From Pseudomonas sp. Irchel 3E13 (GTDB lineage: Bacteria; Pseudomonadota; Gammaproteobacteria; Pseudomonadales; Pseudomonadaceae): a stretch of 64,000 nt of DNA. The DNA lies in contig NZ_FYDX01000008.1 in the NCBI RefSeq assembly GCF_900187455.1, positions 186,001-250,000 on the forward strand, given 5' to 3'. Shown here piece after piece: positions 16,421 through 24,430 of this stretch (position 1 is its first letter; every line of letters begins with the position of its first letter). A model generated the notes under the pieces. That model was not told the origin of the DNA. It saw only the letters and a program-made list of their open reading frames with translations, and did no database searches. Position numbers and translations under genes: made by a program.

Positions 16421-17311
16421 ATGAAGCAAAAATCCCTGCCGCCGCTGAACTGGCTGCGGTCATTCGAGGTATCGGCGCGCGCCTTGAACTTCACCCACGC
16501 CGCGGAGGAACTGCACCTGACCCAGGGCGCAGTGAGTCAGCAGATCCGCCAACTGGAAAACCACCTGGGCGTGGCCTTGTTCAAGCGCCTGCCCAGGGGC
16601 CTCGACCTGACCGAGGAGGGCCAGTCCTACCTGCCGGTGGTGCAGGACGCGATCAGCCGTCTCGCGGTGGGCACCAACGAGATTTTCGGCCAGCACAAGC
16701 GCAGGCCGGTGAAGGTCCGCGGCAGCCTGTCGTTCCTGCAGTACTGGCTGGCCCCGCGCTTGCTCGATTTCAGCCGCGAGAACCCGAACATCGACATCCG
16801 CTACATCAGCAACCTGTGGGTCAAGGCGCCGGATGGCGAGGACGACCTCGAAGTGCGCTGGGGCAATGGTGAATGGCCGGGTCTGCATGCCCAGCGTCTG
16901 ACCTGGGACGTGCTGGTGCCGGTCTGCTCGCCGGCGCTGCTGGCGCGCTCGCCGATCCGTCAGCCGCAGGACCTCAAGCACCATCCGCTGCTGCATGTCC
17001 TCGGCTACGAAGAGGGCTGGGGCTACTGGCTCAAGCGGGTCGGCGCGGACGATGTCGATTACTCGCGGGGGCTGCAATTCGACACGCTGATTTCGACGAT
17101 CCGCATGGCGGAGCTGGGGCAGGGCGTTGCCCTGGCGCGTTCCTCAGTGGTCGAGGACCTGCTCAGGGACGGGCAGCTTGTCGCGCCCTTCAGCCAGCGC
17201 ATCGAAGCCAGCGAATCGTTCTACCTGGTCCGTGAGCAAGGGCGCGCGTTGCCGCCCGATGCCGCGCTGTTTTCAGACTGGCTGGTGGCTCAAGCCCATC
17301 GGCCTTCGTAA
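16421..17311 (+). CDS. LysR-type transcriptional regulator
   Basis: The 296-residue protein has an N-terminal winged helix (LNWLRSFEVSARALNFTHAAEELHLTQGAVSQQIRQLE, LFKRLPRGLDLTEEG) of the GcvA-like kind and a C-terminal periplasmic-binding-protein-like inducer domain. ATG 16421 is preferred because CGAGG lies 8 bp upstream; a GTG two codons earlier is possible. Starting 49 bp after the permease and ending 18 bp before the threonine-synthase-like gene, it is embedded in the cluster and is its likely specific activator. The palindrome at 19283-19299 contains a T-N11-A core suited to this family. Confidence 0.88.
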   Translation: MKQKSLPPLNWLRSFEVSARALNFTHAAEELHLTQGAVSQQIRQLENHLGVALFKRLPRGLDLTEEGQSYLPVVQDAISRLAVGTNEIFGQHKRRPVKVRGSLSFLQYWLAPRLLDFSRENPNIDIRYISNLWVKAPDGEDDLEVRWGNGEWPGLHAQRLTWDVLVPVCSPALLARSPIRQPQDLKHHPLLHVLGYEEGWGYWLKRVGADDVDYSRGLQFDTLISTIRMAELGQGVALARSSVVEDLLRDGQLVAPFSQRIEASESFYLVREQGRALPPDAALFSDWLVAQAHRPS

Positions 17312-17329
17312 CCCTTTTCTGGAGTTTTC

Positions 17330-18718
17330 ATGCACTACGTGAGCACCCGCAATGGCGATGTACGGGCCGACTTCCGTGAAGTCGTGCTGTCGGGGCCTGC
17401 TGCCGATGGCGGGTTGTATGTGCCGGCGCACTTGCCGGAGATCAGCCCGGAGGAAATCGCCAGTTGGTCCTGGCTGCCCTTCGATGAGCTGGTATGGCGG
17501 GTGATCGCGCCCTTCGTCGGTGACGCGCTGGATGAGCCGACCCTGCGCGCACTGCTCAGCGACAGCTACAAGGACTTCACCCATCGCGCGATCACACCGC
17601 TGCAGCAGATTGGCCATAACGAATGGATTCTGCAGTTGTTCCATGGCCCGACGCGCACCTCGAAAGACTTTGCCGCGCAGCTTCAGGCTCGGCTGGTCAG
17701 GCACTTTCTCGATGAATCGACTAGCGAAGCCCTGGTGGTGGGCGCCACCAACGGCGACACCGGCGTTGCCGCCATCAAGGCCTTCGCGGCATGCCCGAGT
17801 GTGCGCATGGCGATTCTCTACCCGCGTCACGACGTCCCCGCCGACCGTCTCGCCGCCTTGCTGGCGGCCGACCCTGAACGCGTCCTGCTGATCCCCGTGG
17901 ACGGCAGTTTCGATGACTGCCAGACCCTGGTCGCGCGGCTGTTTCGCGCCTGGCCGCTGGAGGGGGTGATTCCGGTCTGCTTCAACTCCACCAACTGGGT
18001 CGGCGTGCTGGCCCAGATCGTTTTTTACTTCCATGCCGCCTTGCAGTTGGGCGGTGGCACCCGGCCCGTCGGGTTCAGCGTGCCTGCCGCGAGCTTTGCC
18101 GAGATCTACGCCGGCTTCGTCGCGCAGAAAATGGGCCTGCCGATCAATCAGGTGATCGTTTCGACCAACAGCAACGACGCGCTGCACCGCTTCCTCCACC
18201 GCAATCGATATGCCACCCACGCCAGCCAGCGCACCCTGGCGCCGGCCATGGATTTTTCCCTGTATTCGAACCTGGAGCGCTTTATCTGGGAGCTGTACGG
18301 GCGCAGTGCCGGTTGCGTCCGGACGCTGATGGAACATTTCGAAGCCTGTGGCGAGCTGAGCATTGGCAACCCGCAGTGGCTGCAGGCGCGGGTACTGTTC
18401 GACTCCTATGCGGTGGAGGAGGCCGAGGTGCGCCGCGAGGTCATCCGCCTGCGCGAGGACACCGGCGCCATTGTCGATCCGCATACGGCGGTGGGCGCGC
18501 TGGCCGGGCGCCTGCATCGGCGCAGCCTGGGCGCGCCGATGGTCACCCTGGGCCAGATCGCGCCGGAAAAATCCGCCGCGCTGCTGGCGCAACTGGGTGT
18601 GTGGGACGGCGAGGTGGCGCTGCCGCCAGCCTTGGCGGACGAGCCGCCGGCCCTTCAGCGTGGCGATCTGGACGGACTCTGTCATGTGTTGCGGGCTGCG
18701 CAGGCGAGGGCGCTATGA
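17330..18718 (+). CDS. Divergent threonine-synthase-like PLP enzyme
   Basis: The 462-residue protein aligns over its length with ThrC (fold-type II PLP enzyme that makes threonine from O-phosphohomoserine). The Schiff-base Lys is kept in FHGPTRTSKDF (E. coli LAFKDF). Several active-site loops differ from E. coli ThrC as remembered: SGDTG is NGDTG, the glycine-rich phosphate loop SGNFGD is AASFAE, and the NSANSIN segment is NSTNWVG. These changes suggest altered substrate or cofactor-phosphate contacts. A housekeeping thrC would normally sit beside hom elsewhere in Pseudomonas, so this is a cluster-specific paralog. Its reaction is unknown; a gamma-substituted amino acid from the canavanine/homoserine route is a reasonable guess. 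Ribosome site GGAG precedes the ATG. Confidence 0.8.
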   Translation: MHYVSTRNGDVRADFREVVLSGPAADGGLYVPAHLPEISPEEIASWSWLPFDELVWRVIAPFVGDALDEPTLRALLSDSYKDFTHRAITPLQQIGHNEWILQLFHGPTRTSKDFAAQLQARLVRHFLDESTSEALVVGATNGDTGVAAIKAFAACPSVRMAILYPRHDVPADRLAALLAADPERVLLIPVDGSFDDCQTLVARLFRAWPLEGVIPVCFNSTNWVGVLAQIVFYFHAALQLGGGTRPVGFSVPAASFAEIYAGFVAQKMGLPINQVIVSTNSNDALHRFLHRNRYATHASQRTLAPAMDFSLYSNLERFIWELYGRSAGCVRTLMEHFEACGELSIGNPQWLQARVLFDSYAVEEAEVRREVIRLREDTGAIVDPHTAVGALAGRLHRRSLGAPMVTLGQIAPEKSAALLAQLGVWDGEVALPPALADEPPALQRGDLDGLCHVLRAAQARAL

Positions 18719-19152
18719 AGCGCATTCTGGACCCCCTGGATGAGCGCATCCTCGCCGAGCTGACCGCCAATGCGCGTATCGCTCATGCGGAGCTGGGGGC
18801 CAAGGTCAACCTGTCGCGCAACGCGGTGCGCCAGCGCGTCGAACGGCTTGAGCGCGATGGCGCGATTCAGGGCTATACCGTGCGGCTGGGCGACGCTCGC
18901 CGGCCTTCGTCGCTGATCAGCGCGGCGATTTTCGTTTATCGCTACGACCGCATGCGCGGCGACGATGTGCTGGCCAAGCTGGGGACCATTCCCGAGGTGG
19001 TCCAGTGCGAGGTGCTCAGTGGCGAGTTCGACCTGATGCTGCGGGTCAACGCGGCGAGCCCTGAGCGGGTTCACGCGGTCTGGAAAGAAATCGCGGCCAT
19101 GCCCGGCGTGGAAAACACCGTGACCTCTTTTGTCCTTTCTGCTGTTTTCTGA
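18715..19152 (+). CDS. Lrp/AsnC-family regulator
   Basis: The 145-residue protein has an N-terminal helix-turn-helix (LDERILAELTANARIAHAELGAKVNLSRNAVRQRVERLERDG) and a C-terminal RAM/AsnC ligand domain (VVQCEVLSGEFDLMLRVNA). The start ATG overlaps the stop of the threonine-synthase-like gene by four bases (ATGA), so the two are translationally coupled; a longer frame upstream is only overlap with that gene. Such regulators respond to amino acids, and here a cluster-specific one is likely, acting alongside the LysR protein. Confidence 0.9.
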   Translation: MKRILDPLDERILAELTANARIAHAELGAKVNLSRNAVRQRVERLERDGAIQGYTVRLGDARRPSSLISAAIFVYRYDRMRGDDVLAKLGTIPEVVQCEVLSGEFDLMLRVNAASPERVHAVWKEIAAMPGVENTVTSFVLSAVF

Positions 19153-19193
19153 AGTAACCCTTCCGCCCATTTCGCAACGGTTCGCTCCCACAC

Positions 19194-19217
19194 TGTAGGA
19201 GCGAGCTTGCTCGCGAT
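19194..19217. repeat. Single REP sequence
   Basis: This is a singlet copy of the same GGAGCGAGCTTGCTCGCGAT element that forms the doublet at 13325-13388. It lies in the 240-bp gap between the Lrp and homoserine dehydrogenase genes. Confidence 0.85.
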
Positions 19218-19282
19218 GCCCCCCCCACGCTTGCGCTGGCTCACCGCAGCGCAAGCGTCCCTTCGCGCCTCGATTTCAGGCG

Positions 19283-19299
19283 TTTGCGCACTGCGCAAA
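19283..19299. promoter_or_regulatory. 17-bp palindrome, candidate LysR or Lrp operator
   Basis: TTTGCGCA and TGCGCAAA flank a single C, a perfect dyad that contains a T-N11-A core as LysR-type regulators prefer. It lies 94 bp upstream of the homoserine dehydrogenase start. Which of the two cluster regulators binds it, if any, is inference. Confidence 0.45.
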
Positions 19300-19392
19300 T
19301 CGCTCAACAAATACAGCGTTTTGCCGTATTCAAGTGCCCTGGCCCGACTCGTACGCTGATGCCATCAGACAACAGCAAAGAGGAATGCCTTC

Positions 19393-20433
19393 GTGACTGA
19401 ATACAACATTGCCCTGGTCGGCTTCGGTGGTGTGAACCGTGGCCTGGCCCAGTTGATCGCAGAGCGTAACGCCACCTGGAAGGCGGCCCTCGGTTTCAGC
19501 CTGAAGATCGTCGGCGTCACCGACCTGTTTCTCGGCTCGGTGGTCAACCGCAACGGCCTGGACGCCGCCGAACTGGTCGCGCTGCCCGCCGAGAAGGGCG
19601 CGCTGGCGCGCATCGCCGGCGGTACTGCCGAGGCCTTCAATGAAACGGTGATCAAGCAGTCCGGCGCCGACATCATTGCCGAGGCGACCTTTACCAACCC
19701 AGTCGACGGCGAGCCGGCAGCCACCTTCTGCCGCTGGGCGCTGGAAAGCGGCATTCATGTGGTCACCACCAACAAGGGCCCGATTGCCTTGCACGGCGCC
19801 GAGCTCAAGGCGCTGGCCCGTCGCAAGGGCCTGGCGTTCGAATACGAAGGCTCGGTGATGAGCGGCACGCCGGTGATCCGCCTGGCCCGACAAGCCCTTG
19901 CCGGTGCGGAAATCCAAGGTTTCGAGGGCATCCTCAACGGCACTTCCAACTATGTGCTGACGCGGATGAAGGACGGCCTGGCGTTCAGCGATGCGGTGGC
20001 CCAGGCGCAACAACTGGGCTACGCCGAAGCCGACCCGACCGCGGATGTCGAAGGCCATGACGTGCGCCTGAAAGTGGTGATCCTCGCCAACGAACTGCTG
20101 GACGCGCACTTGAGCGTCAGCGACGTCGCCTGCTCGGGCATCAGCGGCATCAGCGCCGCAGACATCGTCAAGGCGCAGGCCACGGGGCAGTGCTGGAAAC
20201 TGATCGGCGCCGCCAGCAAGGCGGCCGACGGTTCGGTGTCCGCCAGCGTCGAAGCGCGTTTGTTGCCGCTCGAGCACCCGCTGGCCGGTATCTCCGGCGC
20301 GGTCAACGCGATCTCCTTCAACACCGAACTGCTCGGCGCCGTCACAGTGTCCGGGCCGGGCGCCGGCCGGATCGAGACGGCGTTTGCCTTGCTCTCCGAC
20401 ATCATCGCCCTGCACACCACCGACCGCCAGTAA
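19393..20433 (+). CDS. Homoserine dehydrogenase without ACT domain
   Basis: The 346-residue protein interconverts homoserine and aspartate semialdehyde with NAD(P). It has the Rossmann motif IALVGFGGVNRGLAQLI, the GFEGILNGTSNYVLTRM core and the catalytic Lys region AEADPTADVEGHDVRLKVVILA. It lacks the C-terminal ACT domain of the biosynthetic enzyme (about 430 residues), so it should not be inhibited by threonine, which fits a degradative role. It begins with GTG and a good AGAGGA ribosome site. It is followed after 12 bp by an aldehyde dehydrogenase that would take aspartate semialdehyde to aspartate. Confidence 0.87.
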   Translation: MTEYNIALVGFGGVNRGLAQLIAERNATWKAALGFSLKIVGVTDLFLGSVVNRNGLDAAELVALPAEKGALARIAGGTAEAFNETVIKQSGADIIAEATFTNPVDGEPAATFCRWALESGIHVVTTNKGPIALHGAELKALARRKGLAFEYEGSVMSGTPVIRLARQALAGAEIQGFEGILNGTSNYVLTRMKDGLAFSDAVAQAQQLGYAEADPTADVEGHDVRLKVVILANELLDAHLSVSDVACSGISGISAADIVKAQATGQCWKLIGAASKAADGSVSASVEARLLPLEHPLAGISGAVNAISFNTELLGAVTVSGPGAGRIETAFALLSDIIALHTTDRQ

Positions 20434-20445
20434 CCGGAGCCTTTC

Positions 20446-21864
20446 ATGAGCGTATCTCGCATGGCCAGTGTTCAATCCGTAGCCCCAAGCCACATCGACG
20501 TGTTCAGCCCGTTCGATGGCGGTGTGGTCGGTCGCGTGCCCAACCTCGACGCTGCGGCGGTGCCGGGCCTGCTGGCCCGGGCGCGGGCGGGCGTCAGCGA
20601 AAGCGCGGCGCTGCCACGCCATCGCCGTGCGCGGATTCTCGAGGAGGCCGCACGACTCGTTGAATCCGACGCCGCGGCGTTCGCCAGCCTGATCGTGGCC
20701 GAAGCCGGGAAAACCCTGCGCCAGGCCGAGAAGGAAGTGAAGCGCTGTGTTAACACGCTGAAGCTGTCCGCCGAAGAGGCGCGGCGCAATGCCGGTGAAG
20801 TGGTGCCGTTCGAAGCCTATGAGGGCTCGGAGTCCCGCCAGGGCTGGTTTACCCGCGAGCCACTGGGGCTGATCGTCGCGATCACGCCTTACAACGACCC
20901 CCTGAATCTGGTCGCGCACAAACTGGGCCCGGCGATTGCCGGCGGTAACGCGGTGATCCTCAAACCGTCCGAGCTGGCGCCGTTGTCGGCGTTGAAACTG
21001 GTGGAGTGCCTGTCGCAGGCCGGGCTCCCGGACAACGTGGTGACCACGGCCACCGGCGGTGTGGAACTGGGCCGGGCGCTGGTCGAACTGCGCGAGGTGC
21101 GGATGATTTCCTTCACCGGCGGCTTTGCCACCGGCGAATCCATCGCCCGCAGCGCCGGGCTGAAAAAGCTGGCGATGGACCTGGGCGGCAACGCGCCGGT
21201 ATTGGTGCTGGAAGACTGCGACCTCGGGCCGACCGTGGAGTCCTGCGTCTCGGGTGCCTTCTGGGCCGCCGGACAGAACTGCATCGGCACCCAGCGCATC
21301 CTGGTGCACCGCGCGATTTATCCGGCGTTCCGCGAACAGTTCGTGGCGCAGTCGCGGGCCTTGAACCTGGGTGACCCGTCGCTTCGCGAAACGGATGTCG
21401 GGCCGATGGTCACCGAGCAGGCGGCCTGCCGCACCGAACAACTGGTCGAAGACGCCGTGGCGGAAGGCGCCAGGGTGCTTTGTGGCCACCGCCGCGAGGG
21501 CGCGCTGTACGCACCTACCGTGCTGGAACAGGTCAGCCACGCCAGCCGGATCTGGCAGCAGGAAGTGTTCGCGCCGGTGGTGATCCTCGAACCGTTCGAC
21601 CACCTCGACGACGCCGTCGCCCTGGCCAACGCGCCGGAATACAGCCTGCACGCCGGCGTATTCACCCGCGACCTGTCGACCGCGCTGAAGCTGGCCCGGC
21701 GCATCGAGGCCGGTGGCGTGATGATCAACGACTCGTCCGACTACCGCTTCGACGCCATGCCATTCGGTGGCTTCAAATACGGCAGCCTCGGACGGGAAGG
21801 GGTGCGCTTCGCCTATGAAGACATGACGCAGCCGAAAGTGGTGTGCATCAACGACATGGGCTGA
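20446..21864 (+). CDS. Aldehyde dehydrogenase, probable aspartate-semialdehyde dehydrogenase (non-phosphorylating)
   Basis: The 472-residue member of the NAD(P) aldehyde dehydrogenase superfamily has TPYNDPLNLVAHKLGPAIAGG, ILKPSELAPLSA, SFTGGFATGESIA and the catalytic Cys in WAAGQNCIGTQRI. The position of the general-base Glu in the usual ELGG motif reads MDLGGNAP, so Asp stands in for Glu. The family resembles phosphonoacetaldehyde and lactaldehyde dehydrogenases. The homoserine dehydrogenase 12 bp upstream makes aspartate semialdehyde the likely substrate, giving aspartate; this is inference. Start ATG 20446 has a CCGGAG ribosome site. Confidence 0.78.
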   Translation: MSVSRMASVQSVAPSHIDVFSPFDGGVVGRVPNLDAAAVPGLLARARAGVSESAALPRHRRARILEEAARLVESDAAAFASLIVAEAGKTLRQAEKEVKRCVNTLKLSAEEARRNAGEVVPFEAYEGSESRQGWFTREPLGLIVAITPYNDPLNLVAHKLGPAIAGGNAVILKPSELAPLSALKLVECLSQAGLPDNVVTTATGGVELGRALVELREVRMISFTGGFATGESIARSAGLKKLAMDLGGNAPVLVLEDCDLGPTVESCVSGAFWAAGQNCIGTQRILVHRAIYPAFREQFVAQSRALNLGDPSLRETDVGPMVTEQAACRTEQLVEDAVAEGARVLCGHRREGALYAPTVLEQVSHASRIWQQEVFAPVVILEPFDHLDDAVALANAPEYSLHAGVFTRDLSTALKLARRIEAGGVMINDSSDYRFDAMPFGGFKYGSLGREGVRFAYEDMTQPKVVCINDMG

Positions 21865-21949
21865 GTCGTCGCGTCGGTGATTGCCGGTCCTGATGCCGGC
21901 CACCGACACCTCTGTCGTTGACCGGCTGGCACTTTGATGGTCAACTGCG

Positions 21950-22133
21950 CGCCTGTTTCAGGTGTCCCATACCGCCGTGTATGGGGTGAAACGGGAAGCC
22001 GGTTCGTCACTTTGCTGATCAGTCCGGCGCTGCCCCCGCAACGGTATGCGAGCGAAACATTCGAAAAGCCACTGTGCCCCGCGCATGGGAAGGCGAATGT
22101 TTCATGACCCTCGCGAGCCCGGAGACCGGCCTG
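21950..22133 (+). promoter_or_regulatory. Cobalamin (B12) riboswitch
   Basis: The leader of the TonB-receptor operon shows the conserved cobalamin aptamer blocks in order: TTTCAGGTGTCCC, GGGTGAAACGGGAAGCCGGT, CCGGCGCTGCCCCCGCAACG, AAAGCCACTG, ATGGGAAGGC and the B12-box-like GAGCCCGGAGACCGGCC. Ends are approximate. Corrinoid binding normally shuts down expression of the downstream uptake genes. I did not identify a clear terminator, so control may be at translation start. Confidence 0.93.
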
Positions 22134-22256
22134 AAGCATCGTTTGGCAAACCCGCGGTGGGCGGGCGCAGGCCGGTTTCCGTGGGCTGTCGCGCCCGCGA
22201 TTCCCTATGCGTTGTTCCCTCCGGGATTCTTTCATTCCTGCTTCAAGTGGAACGAC

Positions 22257-24395
22257 ATGTCCCGTAATTCCCTGTTCAATTCCCTCTCGGGCACGCTGCT
22301 GTGTGCCAGCCTCGCACCTTGCGTATTACTGTCCCTGCCGGCGCACGCCGCGGAAGACGAAAAAGCCCTGTCCCTGCCGGCCACGGCCATCAACGAGGTC
22401 GCCGAGCAAAACCCTCAGCCTGACCTGCACACCCCGAGCACCAGCGGTTCGCGCCTGGGGCTGACGCCGCTGGAAACCCCGGCCAGTGTGACCAGCATCA
22501 GCGCCGAGCAGATCCTCAAACGCAATAACGCCACCGTGCAGGACGCCGTGACCCGTTCCCCGGGCGTCACCTTCATCGGCACCCCCGGCAATGGCGGCAC
22601 CGCGCTGTCGGCCCGCGGCTTCACCGGCCACAGCTCGACCATGCAGTTGTATGACGGCACCCGCCTGTATGTCGGCGCCGGCACCGTCACGTTCCCGGTG
22701 GACACCTGGGCCGTGGAACGCATCGATGTGCTGCGCGGCCCGGCCTCGGTGCTCTACGGCGAAGGCGCCACGGGCGCGGTGATCAACGTGGTGCCGAAGA
22801 AGCCGTTCGAGGGCGAGATCCGCAATCACCTGCGCCTCGGCTATGGCTCGGACGACAAACGCCAGGCTGCGCTGGACAGCGGCGGCTCGCTGACCGACAG
22901 CCTCAGCTACCGCTTCAACCTGAACCAGCAGGCGAGCAATGGCTGGGTCGATCGCGGCAACTCGGAAAGCATCGCCCTCAGCGGCTCGCTGCGCTGGCAG
23001 GCGACCGACGACCTGAGCTTCACCTTCAGCCATGACTACAGCGACCAGGAGCCGCAACGCTACTTCGGCACGCCGTTGGTGGACGGGCATTTCCGCGAGT
23101 CGCTGCGTGACCACAACTACAACGTCGAGGATGCGACCGATCACTACAACGACCAGTCCACCCGGCTGGTCACGGACTGGACGATCAACGACAACCTCAG
23201 CGCCAGCAACCAGTTGTACTTCCTCAAGGCCCAGCGCCGCTGGCGCAATGCCGAGACTTACACCTGGCTGCCGGGCGACCTCGTGCGGCGCGACAGCTTC
23301 ATCAGCATCAAGCAGACCCAGGAGCAGGTGGGCGACCGTCAGACCTTCACCCTGCAGCATTCGCTGTTCGGGCTGGACAGCCGCACCGTGGTCGGCGCGG
23401 ACTACAACTCGATCCGCTTCGTGCGCAAGCATGACTTCGGCAACGTCTACAGCGACACCGTGCCGCTGGCCGGCTCGGGTGGTGGCGGCTATGTCAGCAC
23501 CGACCCGTATCGCTCCCGTGACGCCAACCAGGCGAAGCAGTTCTCGCTGTTCGCCGAGAACCGCACCCAGCTCACCGAGCAGCTTTCGCTGATCACCGGT
23601 GTGCGCCGCGATCAGGTCCACCTCGACCGTACCGATGTGCCGACTGACACCCGCAGTGATCGCAGCCTGTCCGGTGGCAACTGGCGCGCCGGCCTGGTGT
23701 TCGCCGTTACTGAGGACCTTTCGCTATACGGCCAATACGCGACCAGCACCGAAGGCGTCAGCAACCTGCTGACCCTCTCGACCGCGCAGCAGCAATGGGA
23801 CCTCAGCACCGCGAAACAGACCGAAGTGGGCATCAAGCAGCAGTTGCTCGACGGCCGTGGCGAATGGACCCTGGCCGCGTACCACATCGTCAAGAAGAAG
23901 CTGCTGAGCACCGATCCGGTCAATCCGACGATCCAGCAACAGATCGGTCAGCAATCCTCCGACGGCATCGAGGCCACGCTGGAACTGCGCCTGCCGTACG
24001 ACGTGCAGCTCTCCGCCAACGCCGCCTGGGTTCGCGCCGAGTTCGACGAGTTTTCCAGTGGCGGGAGCGATTTCAAAGGCAACCAGCCGGTCAACGTGCC
24101 GCGCCGTTCCGCCAACCTGTGGTTGAGCAAGGACTTCGCCGAGCGCTTCAGCGCGGGCGCGGGTGCGCGCTACGTGGACAGCCGTTACGGCGACAACGCC
24201 AACACGGTCGACGTCCCGGGCTACACCGTGGTCGATGCCAACATCGACTGGCACGTCCAGCCGGACCTGACCCTCGGCCTGCAACTGAACAACCTGTTCG
24301 ACCGCCAGTACGCCACCACCACCGGCAACAACGGTCGGCAGTGGTACCTGGGCGAGCCGCGTTCGTTCTTCGTCACGGCTGACTACACCTTCTGA
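22257..24395 (+). CDS. TonB-dependent receptor, probable corrinoid uptake
   Basis: The 712-residue outer-membrane receptor has a signal peptide ending AHAAEDE, a plug domain (TPLETPASVTSISAEQILK, ALSARGFTG, VERIDVLRGPASVLYGEGATGAVINVV) and a C-terminal barrel closing with a typical Phe (FFVTADYTF). The plug looks more like siderophore receptors than like E. coli BtuB, and there is no N-terminal signalling domain. The cobalamin riboswitch and the BtuDFC-like ABC genes downstream argue for vitamin B12 or another corrinoid as substrate. The ATG at 22257 starts the signal peptide; the longer open frame upstream runs into the riboswitch and is not coding. Confidence 0.86.
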   Translation: MSRNSLFNSLSGTLLCASLAPCVLLSLPAHAAEDEKALSLPATAINEVAEQNPQPDLHTPSTSGSRLGLTPLETPASVTSISAEQILKRNNATVQDAVTRSPGVTFIGTPGNGGTALSARGFTGHSSTMQLYDGTRLYVGAGTVTFPVDTWAVERIDVLRGPASVLYGEGATGAVINVVPKKPFEGEIRNHLRLGYGSDDKRQAALDSGGSLTDSLSYRFNLNQQASNGWVDRGNSESIALSGSLRWQATDDLSFTFSHDYSDQEPQRYFGTPLVDGHFRESLRDHNYNVEDATDHYNDQSTRLVTDWTINDNLSASNQLYFLKAQRRWRNAETYTWLPGDLVRRDSFISIKQTQEQVGDRQTFTLQHSLFGLDSRTVVGADYNSIRFVRKHDFGNVYSDTVPLAGSGGGGYVSTDPYRSRDANQAKQFSLFAENRTQLTEQLSLITGVRRDQVHLDRTDVPTDTRSDRSLSGGNWRAGLVFAVTEDLSLYGQYATSTEGVSNLLTLSTAQQQWDLSTAKQTEVGIKQQLLDGRGEWTLAAYHIVKKKLLSTDPVNPTIQQQIGQQSSDGIEATLELRLPYDVQLSANAAWVRAEFDEFSSGGSDFKGNQPVNVPRRSANLWLSKDFAERFSAGAGARYVDSRYGDNANTVDVPGYTVVDANIDWHVQPDLTLGLQLNNLFDRQYATTTGNNGRQWYLGEPRSFFVTADYTF

Positions 24396-24430
24396 CTGCC
24401 GCGCCCCCGGCGGGGGCGCACGGAGACTGA

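Noticed and set aside
19330..21909. Minus-strand open frame of 859 codons across the homoserine and aldehyde dehydrogenase genes
   Set aside because: It spans two real genes and their gap on the other strand and has no recognisable fold; shadow of codon bias.
22074..22256. Extension of the TonB receptor upstream of 22257
   Set aside because: The extension lies inside the cobalamin aptamer and would place 61 non-signal residues before a good signal peptide.
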